Shown: positions 1 to 11,230, counted from the stretch's first letter. The stretch: 64,000 bases of DNA from Sequoia sempervirens (GCA_007258455.2 VDFB02252616.1:120998552-121062551); one strand, 5' to 3'. Program-made: numbers and translations. Notes: generated by a model not told the origin, from the sequence alone.

Positions 1-111
1 TTGCTTGAATGTTTAAAACAAATAGGCATGTAATTACTTTATAGTGGAAATTAATATTGAATAGATTGCACAAGTATTCAATTTTAAATAAACTTTATTG
101 AGTTTATTTAC

Positions 112-2042
112 CTGTGTTAGATGTAATTGAAGATTGTGTTTTCCCAGCCAAGACTCTTAGGCATTCAACCACTACTCCATATCCTTGCTGGAAGGCAATC
201 TTCAGGTCCTCTTCTGTGGGAACTCTGTTGAATTCAGAGCCCTACATTTTTGCAGAAGATCATGAATTTTGCTTCTATGGTGTGATAAAACCAAAATTGT
301 TTTCAATTTATTATAATTTGGATGCAATATTTCATTTATTGATACTTACAATTCGTGCGGCTAATTTCATATAACCACCAAAGCCAAGTTTGTGTTGCCC
401 GTGCTTTTCTAGTCTTGCCTTTGTTTCCTTCGATGTGTTAGGAAGCCTATGAAAATTTTGAAATACGCTAGATTATGTAAAAAGAAAGAGTAATCAGTAA
501 ATAATTACATTGTTGATAGTATCACACATAGCATACTACTTTAAAAAAAAAAAAATGGCATTTCCATAGCATACAGACATTGAGAGCAAATAAAATACAG
601 AGTTCAATCCATGAATTATAGAAAATAGATTTTTGTTGGTTATATTCATATCGCTGATTACATTGCATAAATATTAGATGGTGACAATTGTCTATGCTAC
701 CACATTTTTCATACATGTCTACCAAAGCATTTTATCAAACAGTTCATCGCCTTGCTACTATGGCTAAAAGCCTAAAATAGGTGCTTTCAAACAAGCTATG
801 GATGCTTGGAAAAAATGTATCAAAGCATAATAGTAAGCAATAGCATAGACAAAGGCGATTTGTTGCCTCAAAAAATGTGGTCTCATGGTGATGGAATGCC
901 ATGACAATCCATAGCAATTTGCTTGTCATGGCATTAGCTATGGCATTCCATCACCATGAGACCACATTTTGAAGCATTTTTTCAAATAGTTCACTACCTT
1001 TTCTATGCTACCACATTTTTCATACATGTCTACCAAAGCATTTTATCAAACATTTCAATGCCTTCATGCTATGGCTAAAAAGTAAAAACCTCAAACAGGT
1101 GCTTTCGAACAAGCTATGGATGCTTGGAAAAAATCTACCAAAGCATAATAGTAAGCAATAACATAGACATGGCAGTGAATTGTTTGAAAAAATGCCTAAA
1201 AGAAATGCAGATCTCCGCGGTGATGGAATTCCATGACAATCCATAGCAATTTGCTTGTCATGGCATTTGTCATGGCATTCCATCACCATGACTACATTTT
1301 TCAAGCAATTCAGCCTTTGTCTATGCTATTGCATTTTTCATACATGTCTACCGCAAAGCATTTTATCAAGCCATTGCCTTGCTGCTATGGCTAAAAGCCT
1401 AAAACGAGGTGCTTTTCAAACAAGCTATGGATGCTTGGAAAAAATCTATCAAAGCATAATAGTAAGCAACAAGCCATGGTCTCATGGTTTTTTGCAAAAA
1501 ATCAGCTCAATTTTATTCACGCTTTCTTTGTAGATTTTAAACATGTTTTTCCTCGGCGATTTTGCAGTTGAAATGGAAAAATCATCGACCAAAAGTCAAT
1601 GATTTTTTTTCAAAAATCAGGGAAAAATCGTCCAGCCTGCAATTTTTTTTAAAATCGTGATTAATCAGGATTTTTGCAGATTTATGCTTCTATATCACAT
1701 ACCTTCCTTGGCCCGATGGTGTCTTTCCTTTTTTCTTTTTAGCCTTCTCCTTTCCATCAGAGACCAATTCCTTCCACTCCCTCTCCAGAATCATGGGGGG
1801 ACACTCGTACTTTTTGTTCTTCTCTAAATGTGGCCTATATTGGTTCCTCACATACTTTAGATAGGTACCAACTTTCTTAAGGACCTTGGTTTGGTTGAAT
1901 GTTTTATCACCGAACAACACAAATAAACAGTTAATGAGCTCATCTTTTAAATCTTCATTTTGGGAATTCCACCATGTACGTATGGTGGGCCCGAAGATCT
2001 CTCATGTAATATCACTTAGATGTTTATAAAAAACATCATTTC
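112..2042 (-). pseudogene. Transposase_24-like (Ptta/En/Spm) exons
   Basis: Three exons (2042-1703, 446-350, 241-112) encode the C-terminal part of the SET-containing gene. The first has the block TYLKYVRNQYRPHLEKNKKY followed by CPPMILEREWKELV, which resembles the Arg-rich, Trp-Lys-containing core of plant Transposase_24 (PF03004). The second has LPNTSKETKARLEKHGQHK, like the Asn-Arg ... His-x-x-Gly motif that closes that family. The third encodes FNRVPTEEDLKIAF. PF03004 is associated with CACTA-type transposons. Exon 5 has one in-frame TGA (near 2013) where a CGA Arg codon is one transition away. The 1256-bp intron between 1702 and 447 is filled with fold-back tandem repeats. The family call rests on pattern recognition, not a profile search. 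Confidence 0.6.
699..1490. repeat. Tandem ~310-bp repeat with internal fold-back hairpins
   Basis: Three diverged copies start near 701, 1010 and 1332 with the shared phrase CATTTTTCATACATGTCTACC, followed by the common words TTTTATCAA and CTATGGCTAAAA. Between copies lie near-perfect hairpins. Arms 872-902 and 940-970 are a perfect 31-bp inverted repeat around a 37-nt loop; arms 1219-1238 and 1268-1287 pair with one mismatch. The short open frames here come from the repeat and are not genes. The block lies inside the 1702-447 intron of the SET/Transposase_24 gene. Confidence 0.85.
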
Positions 2043-3159
2043 CTGCAAAATGATCATGGGATCCATAGTCTAAAAAGAGTGATCAATAAGTAAATTTCAA
2101 TTGGATTATATAGAATAATAATTAAAACATTTTAAAGTACCTGGGAGCTTCTCTATCTTTATGGGAATGAAATCCTCGGTCACCACAAGTGTGACCGGCA
2201 ATGTTCCTGTACTAGTAATACGAGAAGATCCAGGAAATGCTGCTAAAACATCACCAATACTAGTGGCCTCTGCATCCCTAGGTACATGTCCTGACGCATG
2301 TTCTGGTATGTGTTCGCTGCCAGAGGGTGCATTAACGGATGCTTGCATGGTATGTATTGCCAAAATTTTAGATGACAATAGAGGCATGGATGATGGGGTC
2401 AGATAATGTGATGTATGCGTAGGAAGATCAGGATGGACACTTATACCAACCCTTACTCCTCAAGAATCACTTGTAGTACCCTGATCATGGCCAGAAGCAT
2501 CATGAGGAGGCAAATAACCCTATAAAAGCAACACATATTTTAGTTCATGACATAAAAGAGTACAAAATATAAAACCATGAATGAACTTATGTTATTTAAA
2601 GACCTCATGACAACTTACTTGCAAGTTTTGTAATCTCTTTGTCAATACTTTAACCCTCTCTCTTATCTTATGTATTTGAGGCATTTTGAACATCAACTTA
2701 GTCATTTCTTCATTGCATTTTTTCATGAGCTTCTTTATCGTATCAAAAGGGTTTACTGAATAAGCGATGTCATCATTACAAAATATTGACTGCACCTCAC
2801 TATGGATGATCTCCTCTACTACTAGTTCCTTTCCTCGATCAGTCGACTGCAACAAGAATATTAAAATTTTTTATCAAAATTAACCCAAAAAACTTATGAA
2901 AAAAACAATAATAAAACAATTTTCTCGTATCTAATTTGTACAATTACAATGAGGTAAACCTGTTGGGTAGAAGTGCCTGAAGATACATCGCGATCTGCTA
3001 TGGGCGAGCCTTCTCTATACATCAATGTCCCCTGTGACAAAAATTAAATATAAAAAATTACCAAAATGAAACCAATAGACTTATGAAAAAAATATAAGAA
3101 TAAAATGGTATATTGGAGTCATTAATTGGAGGTTGGGTAAAATGGTACATAGTACGTAC

Positions 3160-3990
3160 CACCCCCATAGTAACTGTGTTTGTAACTAAGTGATTCAAAT
3201 TGTAATCGATTAGCAACTCTTCCCCTAGAGTTATTGATTTTATCGCACATACGAATACACGTTTCCCTCACGCGCCTTGAATATGCAATTGGTTTGCTTA
3301 TTTGTTGACCCAAGTCGTGTATTGTTTATAAACCCTACAATATTCCCTGATGCTTTTGGCCTTATTTCAATGTACATAGCCACTCCTTTATTTTGATCCT
3401 TATCTTTTAGTTGTATATAATTTGCTGACAGTGCATACCTATGCATACTTTGTGTATATCGAACTAGTTGTATCCAATCTTTGTAACTATAATAGGGTTC
3501 AACATACTCCATCAATTCAGTAACTTTTTCATAACAGACTTTTATGCCATCCATGCAAAATAGGCCCAAACCATGTAATGACGATGGTGCTATGCGATAT
3601 ATCCTCTCATTGACACAAAAATCGATGTTTATTGGAGGAAGTTCCTTGGGTACCCATTCTTTCCGTAGATGTTTTTACCTCAAGGGCACCTCAACATTTC
3701 CTATGCTCTCATCATCATAAGAGCATGACCCCCCTTCAGCAAGAAAAAATTCCATGCGTTTATAGAATTTTCTTCTAATCTTTTGACCTCTAGTTGATCT
3801 CCCTCTTTTAGACATACTACATGTCTCGCTTTCCTCTTCTCTTCCTGAATTTCCCTCGCTCGAGGAAGACAGATCTGACAAATACCTATTTGGTGGTACC
3901 TACACTCATAAGGATGTTGGATGAAGTTCTTTCATGGTGATGTGATCCCAAGGTGACATTATGATTAATCTATCATTCCATCACTAGAAT
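3160..3990 (-). pseudogene. Exon with degenerate SET (histone methyltransferase-like) domain
   Basis: Reading from about 3990 down, the frame gives a Trp-Asp-rich start, then a Ser/Glu-rich segment and a basic patch (Lys-Arg-Gly-Arg-Ser near 3800). The SET-like part begins with LHGLGLFCMDGI near 3560 and contains SGNIVGFINN near 3345, matching the SET substrate/SAM-site block that usually reads GN-x-x-RFINHSC. After a one-base loss near 3255, the next frame gives ITLGEELLIDYN near 3215, the canonical SET C-terminal GEEL-x-x-DY motif. SET domains usually methylate lysines. Here the Asn-His-Ser-Cys core is replaced by Asn-Asn-Thr-Arg, so even an unbroken copy might be inactive. The exon ends at a GTACGT donor at 3159. 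A frame upstream of 3890 stays readable to about 3990 through two stops, so the 5' boundary is uncertain. Confidence 0.65.
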
Positions 3991-5136
3991 TTCACAGGTT
4001 ATAAGGTAATGAAGTCTTGATAGATTGCAAGCTATTGTTACTACCATCCAAATGTGTCCATCACAAATCAAATCTACTTAATTTTTTAACTCCCAAAATT
4101 TGTAACAAGTGTTAAATGTGACTATGGTCCACCAGTTACACAACCAAGGCCTCAAATGTATTCTCTAATTGTAATCAAAGGACTTTTGCTCTTCATTCAA
4201 GTAAATAAACATGAAGGAAAACACCACCGAGTGGTTTATTGGACACCTACATGACTAAAAATAGCATAAAATTTACATTTAATTTCCATATGTCTAAGTG
4301 GCTAACGGGGAGGGAGTGTGTACTAGGCCTGGTTAAGTCATCATAATTTTATGCTTTGGCAATAAATTTTTTTTAAGTCATATTAAATCTTCCTATGTCT
4401 AATTGCTAGGAGATTTTTGGTATGTTTTAAGGTAGGATGATTGATGAAAGAGCCAAAAGACTAGCCTTTCTCCATGGTATCTAGGTACACATAGCAGTGG
4501 TCTTCTCTTATACGGTTAGACATGATAAAAAGAACTTACCTAGGAATTATTCATTTAACCTAAGGTTTTCTCATAATGCCATCATTGAAAAAGTATGATA
4601 ATATTCTTCTATTATGAAGATTTGGTCTATGTTCCTATAGTAATCACTATAAATGTTTGTAAGGATAAAATGACTAATTGCATCAGGTAGGAGAGAATCA
4701 ACTTTGAGTTCTTCAAAGATTATATTCCTCTATTCACAATTTTTAAGGGTTGTGTGTGGAGGAGGTTATCACTACCAAGAAAGGAGGAGACCTTTCCTTG
4801 TATTCTTTTATAATTTTCATTATTCTTATTTATTTTACACCTACATTTACAAATACACATACATATGCATTTACTGTTTTCATTTATTTCTCATGTAGTT
4901 TAATAGTTTGATCGATTTCATATTATATGTGTTGAAGACTTTAGAATTTAAATTACATTAAATTATGGATATGTTGTATCTATAAAACTAAAAAACCATA
5001 TGCTCTTTGCATTTACACTTGTATTTAGAAATACACATTTATATACATAGATATAGATTTCTTTAATGATATGTTGCATTTATTGTTCTAGGAGAGCATC
5101 CAGTAATTGCATTTACATTTACATTTAAAAATACAT

Positions 5137-5144
<8 letters not shown>
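3991..5144. other. AT-rich unannotated stretch
   Basis: No coding signature was recognised. Near 4840, 5010 and 5108 there is a loose direct repeat of a phrase like GCATTTACATTTACA followed by AAATACACAT, running into the AT microsatellite. The 3' end of element A (integrase core, 3' LTR) is not found here, although that is where an intact copy would place it. Confidence 0.5.

Positions 5145-5182
<38 letters not shown>
5145..5182. repeat. (AT)n microsatellite at assembly gap
   Basis: About 19 AT dinucleotides run straight into a 100-N gap. The true length is unknown because the assembly breaks in it. Confidence 0.95.
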
Positions 5183-5282
5183 NNNNNNNNNNNNNNNNNN
5201 NNNNNNNNNNNNNNNNNNNNNNNNNNNNNNNNNNNNNNNNNNNNNNNNNNNNNNNNNNNNNNNNNNNNNNNNNNNNNNNNNN
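5183..5282. other. Assembly gap (100 N)
   Basis: Exactly 100 N, a conventional placeholder. It separates the AT microsatellite from the integrase fragment of element A, so the truncation of element A may be partly an assembly effect. Confidence 0.99.
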
Positions 5283-5797
5283 TTATGGCCATTGGATGAG
5301 GTGGGATGGATTTTATCCATGAGGTTGAGTCCCCATTGTGCAAAAGGCTAGGGAGAAGTGATTGGCTGAAGTTCTTGCGTGGGCACATGAATTAGATCAC
5401 TGTGTACTTGACATTGTCGACATGTTCTCACAAACTGAAGGGCATCCTTTTCCATTGTCGTCCAGTAATACCCAAGTCTCATAACTTTCTTAGCTAAGGT
5501 TGGGCCACTCGAATGAGATCTGCATACACCCTCATGTACCTCACGTAAGGTTGTTCGTGCTTCGTCAGTGTCGATACATCGAAGAAGGGTACTGTCAAAG
5601 TTACAGCGGTATAAGGTGTCACTGATGATGGTGTAATAGGTGGATTTGCAGATAAAGGATTTACATTGGTTATTGGAAAGGTTTGGCGAAGGTGTCTGGG
5701 ACTGAAGGTAATCATATATGTCTTTATACCAAGGTGAATTGGGACCAACAAGCTCACAAACCATTTCTAACTTGGGAATATCATATGTGAGAACCAA
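5283..5797 (-). pseudogene. Integrase N-terminal zinc-binding fragment (element A)
   Basis: The 149-residue frame contains an integrase H2C2 zinc finger: His-Glu-Gly-Val-Cys-Arg-Ser-His, then RLGYYWTTMEKDA, then CRQCQ. Both His and both Cys are present. The next conserved part, a Trp-Gly...Met-Asp-Lys-Ile-His block, is read in a shifted frame just before the gap at 5282. The catalytic DDE core is absent. The intact protein would join element cDNA to host DNA in the nucleus; this piece cannot. Confidence 0.8.
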
Positions 5798-5800
5798 TAG

Positions 5801-6355
5801 CTATTCCACTAAGAACTCAAATTGTAGCATGTTGCTGGGAATGTCTAAGAGAGATCCAATTGTAGCCATAGTGTTCGTTGCCTTGTTTTGTGCTCTAGGA
5901 ATTTTCTCAAAAGCGAGCATGTGGAAATATGATGGAAAGCTATCAACCATGCATTTGTAAGGCATCAAATTTTCATCCTTGGCATCATATTCATCATTGA
6001 CCTGGTTAATAACCAACTGAGAATCTCCAAAGACTAGAAGTGTTTTGATTTTCCATTTGATAGCCATTCAAAGTCCTGTGATGAGTGCTTCATATTCTGC
6101 AACGTTGTTTGTACATGGGAAGGAAATTCAGAATGACTTAGGGATAGCATCCCCTTGTGGTGTGATGAACAATATTCCTGCTCCTGAGCCATGACTTTTA
6201 TGGGACCCACCAAAATAGAGTTTCCAAGGTGATTTAGGATCCACATGACAGATAGATTCATCGAGGAAGTCAGCTATCAAAGTATGATCACCTTGTACAA
6301 GGGAATTTGCGAGTTGATTGGTTATTACCTGTCCTTTTATTACTTTGCGGTCCAC
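5801..6355 (-). pseudogene. Second RNase H (aRNH, RVT_3 type) of element A
   Basis: Two overlapping frames cover an archaeal-type RNase H: WKLYFGGSHKSHGSGAGIL (near 6225-6170), then LLVFGDSQLVINQVN (near 6035-5990) and a C-terminal NKATNTMAT. In this family the first block normally reads Tyr-Phe-Asp-Gly-Ser and the last Ala-Asp. Both catalytic Asp are replaced here (Gly and Thr), while the middle Asp of GDSQ remains. A frameshift near 6070-6130 splits the domain. It sits between RT-RNase H and integrase, the dual-RNase H arrangement of Tat elements. Confidence 0.8.
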
Positions 6356-6358
6356 GTA

Positions 6359-6840
6359 CTACATGTCATACTCACTCAATATCATAACCCATTTTTCCAA
6401 CTGACCTGTTAACGCTACCCGACTGAGAAGATACTTCAAGGGATCAATCTTTGCTACTAGTTGTTTCTTGTGGTTCAACATGTAATGTCTTAACTTCTTG
6501 GTGGTGAAGACAACCGCGAGATAGGCACATTTGATGAGTGTGTAGTTGAGTTCATATCCAAACAATGTGCGACTAATGTAGTATATAGCCCTTTCTTTCT
6601 CATCATGTTCATTTTGTGCTAATAATGCCCCTAGTGTTGAATTGGTTGCTGAAATATACATAATTAGAGGTTTTCCCTCAATGGGTGGCATTAGGATAGG
6701 TGGTTTTAGTAGATAGTCTTTGATATGTTGGAAGGCCGCTTGAAAATTTTTAGTCCACACAAAGGGGATGCCCTTGCGCAAAAAATATTGGAACAATTGG
6801 AATTTGTCTGCTAACTGTGAGATGAAGCATCGAATAAACT
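6359..6840 (-). pseudogene. RT connection / first RNase H domain (element A)
   Basis: The frame reads FVWTKNFQAAFQHIKDYL, the usual RT-RNase H junction, then YISATNSTLGALLAQ and ERAIYYISRTL, and ends in LEKWVMILSEYDM. In ordinary Ty3/gypsy RNase H the position of SATNS carries the first catalytic Asp (Asp-Ala-Ser). Its absence suits Tat elements, in which this domain has degenerated to a connection and the extra RNase H has taken over. A stop separates it from the downstream RNase H. Confidence 0.8.
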
Positions 6841-6992
6841 GTAAGCTTCCTTATAAGGTCCTTAGCTAACTGATTCATTTCAGCAGAGGAATGTGCAATA
6901 TTTCTTTCACTTTAGTAGGATCCACTTCAATGCCTCAATGAGAAATCATATACTCCAAGAGTTTTCCCGAAGTCACACTGAACACACACTTC

Positions 6993-7990
6993 TTAGGATT
7001 CAAATGGACCTTGTATTCTTCCAGCCTTTAAAAAAAAAAATTCAAGTGAATTAAGATGATCACTGCGTGTCAAAGAGTTTTCCAAGAGGTCATCCACATA
7101 GTATTCCATTAGACTATGCATGAGGTCATGAAATATTGTTTTCATGGCTCTTTGATATGTAGCACCTGCGTTCTTTAGGCCAAAAGGAATGGCATTCCAG
7201 CAGTATGTACCCCATGGACAGGTGAATGCTATTTTGTGTTGATCCTCTAGAGCGATGCAAATTTGATTGTAACCCGAGAAACCATCCATGAGGGACAAAA
7301 TCTCGTATCCTGTTGTAAGATCAACTATGATTTCTATGTTGGCAAGTGGAAAATCATCCTTTGGGCATGCCTTATTCAGATTGCGTAAGTCCTGCATACA
7401 TGTGTATTTGACCATTTGGCTTAGTGACAAATACAAGGTTTGAAATCCAGCCTGCATAGTCTATTGATCTTACGAACCCTGTGTCTAGCAACTTCTTGAT
7501 CTCAACTTTGACTAACAAGGCAATCTAAGGGTGCATCTTTCACAGCTTTTGCTTGACTGGTTTAGCATCTGGAAGTAAGGGCAGATGGTGCAAAACTAGT
7601 GCTAGATCCAATCTTGGCATATCGGCATAGGACCATGTGAAGTTAATCTTACGTTCTGAGAAGAAATTTTGAAATTCATGCTTTTCTTCTTCTGTCAAAG
7701 ATGCTACAAAGGGAACCATTTTGGGATCCTCTATTGTGGTTATATTAACTTCTATGGTTCCCTCAATGAGCATTGCCAATTTTTCCTGTGTAATGGGAAG
7801 AAAGTCCAATCCTCCATCCTTGGGTGCCTCAAAGAGGTTTTCACCCCTCGATACATCCTTTATTTTTACTTTGTATATTATCAAAAGGTGCCTTGGGCGG
7901 TTTTCACCTAAAGACGCTTTTTGTTTTATTTTTATTATTTTGTGCTCTAGAGGATTGCATGCTTCCCAAAGTATGTCAAAAATCAATATC
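6993..7990 (-). pseudogene. Reverse transcriptase (element A)
   Basis: The upstream frame (7986-7540) has the pol linker ending FTWSYADMPRLDLALVLHHL. The next (7457-6993) has DLRNLNKACPKDDFPLANIE, LMDGFSGYNQI, FGLKNAGATYQRAM and the catalytic box YYVDDLL, so the RT catalytic Asp residues are kept. A frame break lies between 7540 and 7457. A run of nine A residues near 7035 (plus strand, seen as Phe-Phe-Phe) marks another likely frame slip. The protein copies element RNA to DNA in the cytoplasmic particle. It is inactivated by breaks on both sides. Confidence 0.85.
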
Positions 7991-8068
7991 TATAGTGAAT
8001 CTAGCTTTATGGTCCCCACTCAGTATTCCTTCATACAGTCCCATGAATTCTGCAATAGCTTCATCATT

Positions 8069-9240
8069 CTAAAAAATGTCCATAGGGGGCAAGCATTGTT
8101 GATCACAGTCAATGAGTTGTGGGTATACAATGGAAATACCAGCATGAGTGTTGACGAAAAGGTGGGGAGGATGCAAAAACCATGCAAATGGAGGCTGAGA
8201 GGGTAAAGAAAAAATTTTCCTCAAAGTCCTAGTTGGATTCCATCCACTCACCATCTTCATTAGATTCAAGAAAATTGGACTCATGGTCATAATAGGCCTA
8301 GACAAATGGATCAAAATCAATGTCAATAGTGTCAGACGACCGATCAAACGAGTCAGAATGAAGGTCAATAGGGTTAGATGGCCAGAAAAATGAGTCAAAA
8401 TGATGGTCAATAGGGTCAAATGATGGTTTAGGTTTGTCATCATCATGAGGCCAAAAGACTCTGACCCATTCTTCTCTTTTCTTTGGTATTTTAGGATTTT
8501 CATTAGAAATATTCTGTGGTAGACCAATCTTAAACATTTGTCAGAATCTTTCATCAAAGGAAAGCTCTCCAGGATCCAGAAACATTTTGGCAAGGTCTAA
8601 GTCACTGAAGGATCTTTGAGAACCAAATTCCCACTTGTGTGAGTCAGTTTCAGTAACGGAATCTTCAATTGTCTTGACACTTTCAAGAACATTCACACTC
8701 TCACCTGAAATTACATTGGTACGTGGATCGTCAGTTTTGATTAGGTCAAACCCTAACCCTAGATACTTTGGTCTCCCAAAAGGAATTATAGGTTCCCTTC
8801 TTCCTGTCTTGTTTTTACCAAGGCCACTAGTTCCATCATAGCCTTTTCCATATTGTTGTACTGGTAACGAGGATGGGTCTTCTAGATCTTTGTAAATCTA
8901 GGCCGATATATCTTCAATGTCATCTTTGTTTTGTTCTCCCTATTTTCTAAAAGTCATCATTGGAGGAACCTTAAAAATCTCTTTGGGATCCATTCTGAAA
9001 CAAGGCCTTCCATAAGCTTTTGGAGACTTGGGTATTTTAGTGATACAATAGGCAGTGTTCAACTTGTATTCACGACAACCTTTGTCCTGGATTTTGATGT
9101 TAGGGTCTCCACTTGGGATGGTGGAAGAAGATGGTATGGTGGAGGTTGAAGGAGTGGATGTGGATGGTGTGGTGAGTGTGGATGGATCAATGTATTTGGA
9201 AGAAGTGGATGTTTTTAGATTAATGGTTAATTGGCACCTG
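8069..9240 (-). pseudogene. Protease-RT linker with acidic repeats (element A)
   Basis: This spacer between protease and RT is poorly conserved. A frame near 8537-8298 carries three degenerate ~17-residue repeats of the type PIDHHFDSFFWPSN, PIDLHSDSFDRSSD, TIDIDFDPF, encoded by a ~51-bp tandem repeat at 8290-8425. Further up (9248-8940) is a Ser/Thr/Pro-rich stretch with repeated Pro-Ser-Thr. Linkers like this in gypsy polyproteins are usually disordered. I assign no enzymatic role. Confidence 0.6.
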
Positions 9241-9680
9241 GTGTTCAAAAATACCTCTCAAATTGGTGCAATACTAGAAAGGATCAAGATCCCTAGGTAC
9301 GGTAATTTCGGTGCCATCGAAAGGAAACTTCAAGCATTGGTGGTAAGTGGATGGTATGGACTTTAAGGCATGGATCCAAGGTCGACCAAGTAAGATGTTG
9401 TAAGGTAGTTCAAGATCCAGGACCTAACATGTTGTATCTACAATGACTAGACCCACATGAATAGGAAGTGTGATAATGCCCCTAGAAGAGCGTTCCTCAT
9501 CATCGTATGCCTTTATGACAATGTTTTTGGTAGCATCTACACAAGCATCAGAGAAGCCTAGTGCTTTGACTAGTTTTAGGGAGAATATATTCAATCCTAC
9601 TTTGACATCTACTAAGACTCATCTAACCTTATGTTTATAGACGAATACTTCAATATGCAGTCCATCATTGTTAGATGGTT
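9241..9680 (-). pseudogene. Retropepsin-like aspartic protease (element A)
   Basis: On the minus strand the frame gives VLVDVKVGLNIFSLKLVKAL followed by ELPYNILLGRPWIHALK, the two hallmark blocks of plant gypsy proteases (active-site loop and the ILGRPW block). The catalytic loop is Asp-Val-Lys-Val-Gly in place of Asp-(Ser/Thr/Gly)-Gly-Ala-Gly, so the Asp survives but the loop is altered. An in-frame TAG lies between the blocks near 9425. The enzyme would mature the Gag-Pol polyprotein. Confidence 0.75.
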
Positions 9681-10639
9681 TAGGTGAAGAATAGTCTTGG
9701 TCCGAAAAGGTAATGTGATGGGGAGTAGTCAAGTATCCAACCATGGCTTCAAATTGGTTGACATCAATGTCATTAGGGATAGAAGATTCATGTAAGGCTT
9801 TATCAATTATGGCTTTGTGTGCAGGCGAGATGTGTAGTAGCTCAAGTATGGAGATTTGAGTAGGTGTTTTACCCAGTTGATCAATAAGATTAAATTGTGC
9901 TTTGGGTTGTGACTATTTGGCAGAGGGACCTGGTATTGTGATCTTTGGCTATCTAGCAAGAGAATTGGCTATTGTGACCTTCCCTTGGCAGGTGGTGACA
10001 TTACAGTCCAGAGTCTTCTTAATGGTGATAGTATTGACACGTTCATCAACAGCTTAGAGGTGGTTAATTATGGTTCCACTAGAATAGTCAAAGGTCGTGT
10101 GGGTGTAATTGGCTCGATTGTTATTATTCTTTGGACCTGACATAGAAGGGTTACATGAACCATGATCCTATAGTGGATTTTTATGAATTGTATGGTCCGA
10201 GTTTGAAGAAATTTTTTGACCATCTAGTTCAATGGTACGATTTTCAATAAGATCATGTATGAGATTTCTTAATTTTCTGCAAGAAGTTTTGTGCCCTTTT
10301 GCTCAATGATAATCACAGAATGCATTATCATCCCACCATGATGGCTTGAACTGAACAGGGTCATATGGTTTAGGATCCTGCAATGTGATGACGTTGTTTT
10401 GGAGGAGCTCCTTGAGGACAACTTCAATTAGTTGGCCCAAGGGGGTGTATGTGCGTCTTTTTGGAAATTATTTGGTTTGATGTGGTTTCCCTTGGTCCTA
10501 ATTGTTCTGGCTGGAATTTGTTGTGGGTGTTGGTGTGGTCAATGGTGCGTTTTGGGGTTGAGTTCCTCTAAGCGTGATTGGAGGACCTGTCATGTTTACT
10601 GCTTTAGCGTCAACAACGCCAATATTTGTTTTTATCATT

Positions 10640-11230
10640 AGGTGGGTTTTGGCTTGTGTTCTTGTTGCTATATTTGAGTTATCCTTTAGCAATAATGGAT
10701 TTTTCAAGTTGGACTCATTTTTCAACTAGGTCTATGAATGTGGTGCAACAATGAACTTGCAAATTATATCTCAATGGGCCAACAAGGTTTTGAATAAATG
10801 TGTTTACCTTCTCCTTTTCTGGTATCTCAACAAGACATCGACTTTCCAGACCCTGCCATCTTTGGAAAAATGGAATGAATGTTTTGCCAGTGTCCTCTTG
10901 GGTCATCTTACATAAATTGGCAATGGTAATGTCGGTGTCAATGTTATAGGTATAATTTTATACAAACTTATCAACAATTTAATCCCATGACTTTATTCCT
11001 TTGGGGAAGAAAGAAAACCATTCAAGTGTGGGACCTATGAGACTTCTAGCGAAGAGTCTCATCAGATAGGTATGTTCGTATGCAATGTCCACGCAATTGT
11101 TCATAAATTCTCTTATGTGCTCAAGGGGATTAGTCTTTCCTTTGTATTTGGAGAATGTGGGTACCACATATCCTAGAGGGAATGGTGGCATGTATAAACT
11201 CGTATCAATTGGGTATGGACATAAGTCATA
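10640..11230 (-). pseudogene. Gag core (retrotrans_gag-like) of element A
   Basis: The frame PTFSKYKGKTNPLEHIREF through YLMRLFARSLIGPTLEWF (11191-10979), then FFQRWQGLESRCLVEIPEKE (near 10880-10820), matches the plant gag core, including the typical Pro-x-Phe-x-x-Tyr-x-Gly-Lys start and the Trp-Phe block. The two parts are joined by two in-frame TAA codons near 10977 and 10957, each one C-to-T step from CAA. Gag builds the particle that packages element RNA. Element B carries an equivalent core at 51017-50560. Confidence 0.8.

Larger units (their letters stand above)
112..3990 (-). pseudogene. SET-domain / Transposase_24-like multi-exon gene, degraded
   Basis: A minus-strand gene can be followed through seven exons: about 3990-3160, 3031-2960, 2846-2619, 2519-2141, 2042-1703, 446-350 and 241-112. 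Each internal junction has a GT donor and AG acceptor, and the codon phases match across every junction from 3160 to 112. For example, the split Arg codon of exons 5 and 6 restores Gly-Gln-Gly-Arg-Leu-Pro. In order the product would carry a Ser/Glu-rich stretch, a SET domain, a basic helical segment, a low-complexity linker and a Transposase_24-like C-terminal part. It is broken by several in-frame stops (including TAA in exon 1 and TGA in exons 4 and 5) and a one-base frameshift near 3255. The last visible donor at 111 implies more exons beyond the window. No TIR was found, so transposon gene or host gene is unresolved. The exon model is seen in the sequence; function is inferred from family resemblance. 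Confidence 0.7.

Noticed and set aside
744..1533. Short frames in the fold-back repeat (LCLCYCLLLCF-type)
   Set aside because: The same peptide appears in both orientations because the DNA is a repeated hairpin, so these are not genes.
2161..2406. 81-residue plus-strand frame opposite exon 4 of the SET gene
   Set aside because: It is the antisense shadow of a phase-consistent exon with GT-AG borders.
7669..8206. Plus-strand frames opposite the pol linker of element A
   Set aside because: Antisense shadow of the RT leader; the minus strand has the conserved SYADMP block.
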